This document shows, piece by piece, positions 62,935 to 64,000 of a stretch of 64,000 nt of DNA. Each line of letters opens with the position of its first letter. Within the stretch, counting starts at the first letter, position 1. The stretch comes from Viscum album (Eukaryota > Streptophyta > Magnoliopsida > Santalales > Viscaceae). The stretch covers positions 1,717,292,889-1,717,356,888 of the forward strand of contig OY728125.1 of NCBI GenBank assembly GCA_963277665.1. Reading direction: 5' to 3'. The notes under the pieces are model-generated. The model saw nothing but the letters and a program-made list of their open reading frames with translations. It was not told where the DNA came from and did not search any database. Position numbers and translations under genes: made by a program.

Positions 62935-64000
62935 TCATGACATCTAATTTCATTTTCAGTCTAAACTCTTTAATATATTTTTATTATATTATTAAATAAA
63001 AAACAAGTTTACTAAATATACTAGTGTTTTTAAATTATAAATTTCAAATATACACTTAAACACACCTCCATCTAATTGGTAACAAACATACTCTTTCTGT
63101 GTTTGTTGAAATACAACCTCACGAAACGATGATTGTTCATTTTTTTCCTACCACCTATCATGGCGGTCATTATGATGGAAAATATATTTATAATGTATAT
63201 GTGTGTGTGTGTATTATTTATTATGTATTATTCCTCTGTAATTTTTATTTGGAATATACATTTAAACTATCCCAGTTGTGTAAATACAATAATTTCGTTT
63301 GATGAAGTGCGGACAACCGTCCCCTCAAAGCGATATGATTCGTTCATGAAAAACATTGAGCACATAAAGGATTTTTTTAATAAAACTATATAAAATATAT
63401 AACATATATGTGATAATAAAAATTAAAAAATACATATGTATCATTTAGTTTTAATTCTATTAGTTCAACAATGAAATGGGTGTATCATTCATGTGTACTT
63501 ACGTTATACTGTCTCAATGAAAGGTGCACTTCATTTATAATCTCCAAATGTTATAGACTATTCAAAATAAATGTTTAATGAATATATATGATAATTTATA
63601 CATGGTTTAAATTATGGAGATGATTAAATTATGATATATTTAATAAGAAAAACAAATAAAATTCAAAATGAACTTGAGAAAACTAGGCAATTAACACCCA
63701 AAATAGTTAAAATAATGAATGAGTGTTATCAAACAAGTGATAAAATATTGCAATAAGTTAATATAAGATATTATAAAAATTAGTGTGGCTATGGTATTAG
63801 TTATTAACATATTTGAAACCAATATATAGGAGGCTAAAGTCCACACAACAAAAAGAAGGGATAAGGTAACATATTTTCATCATAGTTTTTAAATCTATGA
63901 TATTAATGTCATATTCACTACTCCCTCATTTTTATTTCTCTAAATACTTCCCATTTTGATATATTATACCATTATTTCACATTATCACCTAATATTTATC
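62935..64000. other. unassigned AT-rich end of the window
   Basis: Two overlapping small ORFs (63099-63302 and 63133-63393) use different frames over the same bases and show no known motif. A short less AT-rich stretch at 63300-63370 reads FDEVRTTVPSKRYDSFMKN, which I do not recognise. It may be the interior of R6. No feature is supported. Confidence 0.3.

Noticed and set aside
63300..63393. Possible host exon (FDEVRTTVPSKRYDSF)
   Set aside because: It is short, without recognisable family motif or convincing splice sites; not enough to call a gene.
1..64000. A new defence or biosynthetic gene system
   Set aside because: No cluster of intact ORFs exists. All readable coding is decayed retrotransposon polyprotein.

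Overview
The window reads as intergenic heterochromatin from a large-genome plant. It is visibly AT-rich and poor in CpG. The longest open frame is 156 codons, and I see no intact host gene, tRNA or rRNA. The coding remnants that can be read are plant retrotransposon domains: Ty3/gypsy chromovirus polyprotein of the Tekay/Del type, the C-terminal end of a Ty1/copia polyprotein, and the zinc-finger plus RNase H end of a plant L1-type LINE. Tekay/Del elements with LTRs of several kb, decayed but still in place, fit a genome that removes DNA slowly, such as large-genome monocots (lily and fritillary relatives). The species is an inference, not read from the sequence.

Left part (1-5914): very AT-rich and mostly unreadable. 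A terminus of LTR type (gggtgttaca) ends at 4636. It is followed directly by the RT-end/RNase H tail of a Ty1/copia element (R0, about 4646-5240).

Centre-left (5915-34286): a single insertion, R1, flanked by the 5-bp direct repeat atata. It has three LTRs of 4137, 4136 and about 4126 bp, separated by two short internal regions (1611 and 1942 bp) with no recognisable coding. Its polypurine tracts and primer-binding sites place it on the minus strand. The third LTR is split by R2 (21258-33672, plus), a long Tekay-type element with recognisable gag, protease, RT, RNase H, integrase and chromodomain, all riddled with stops. The 5' LTR of R2 is itself split by a truncated LINE (about 23105-24290, minus).

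Centre-right (34918-60934): R3, a minus-strand Tekay-like element, is split inside its RNase H domain by R4 (38889-56628, plus). R4 keeps gag but no readable pol. R4 is in turn split by R5 (43986-53370, plus), which keeps protease to chromodomain but no gag. The right LTR of R3 is cut off at 60934, where another LTR-like sequence (R6) begins and runs towards the window end.

The biology is therefore a layered record of retrotransposition: LINE in R2 in R1, and R5 in R4 in R3. Catalytic residues are lost in several enzymes and all reading frames are broken. The most unusual items are the three-LTR compound R1 with one pair of target-site repeats, the gag-only/pol-only nesting of R4 and R5, and the mismatch between the polypurine tract and the LTR start in R2.
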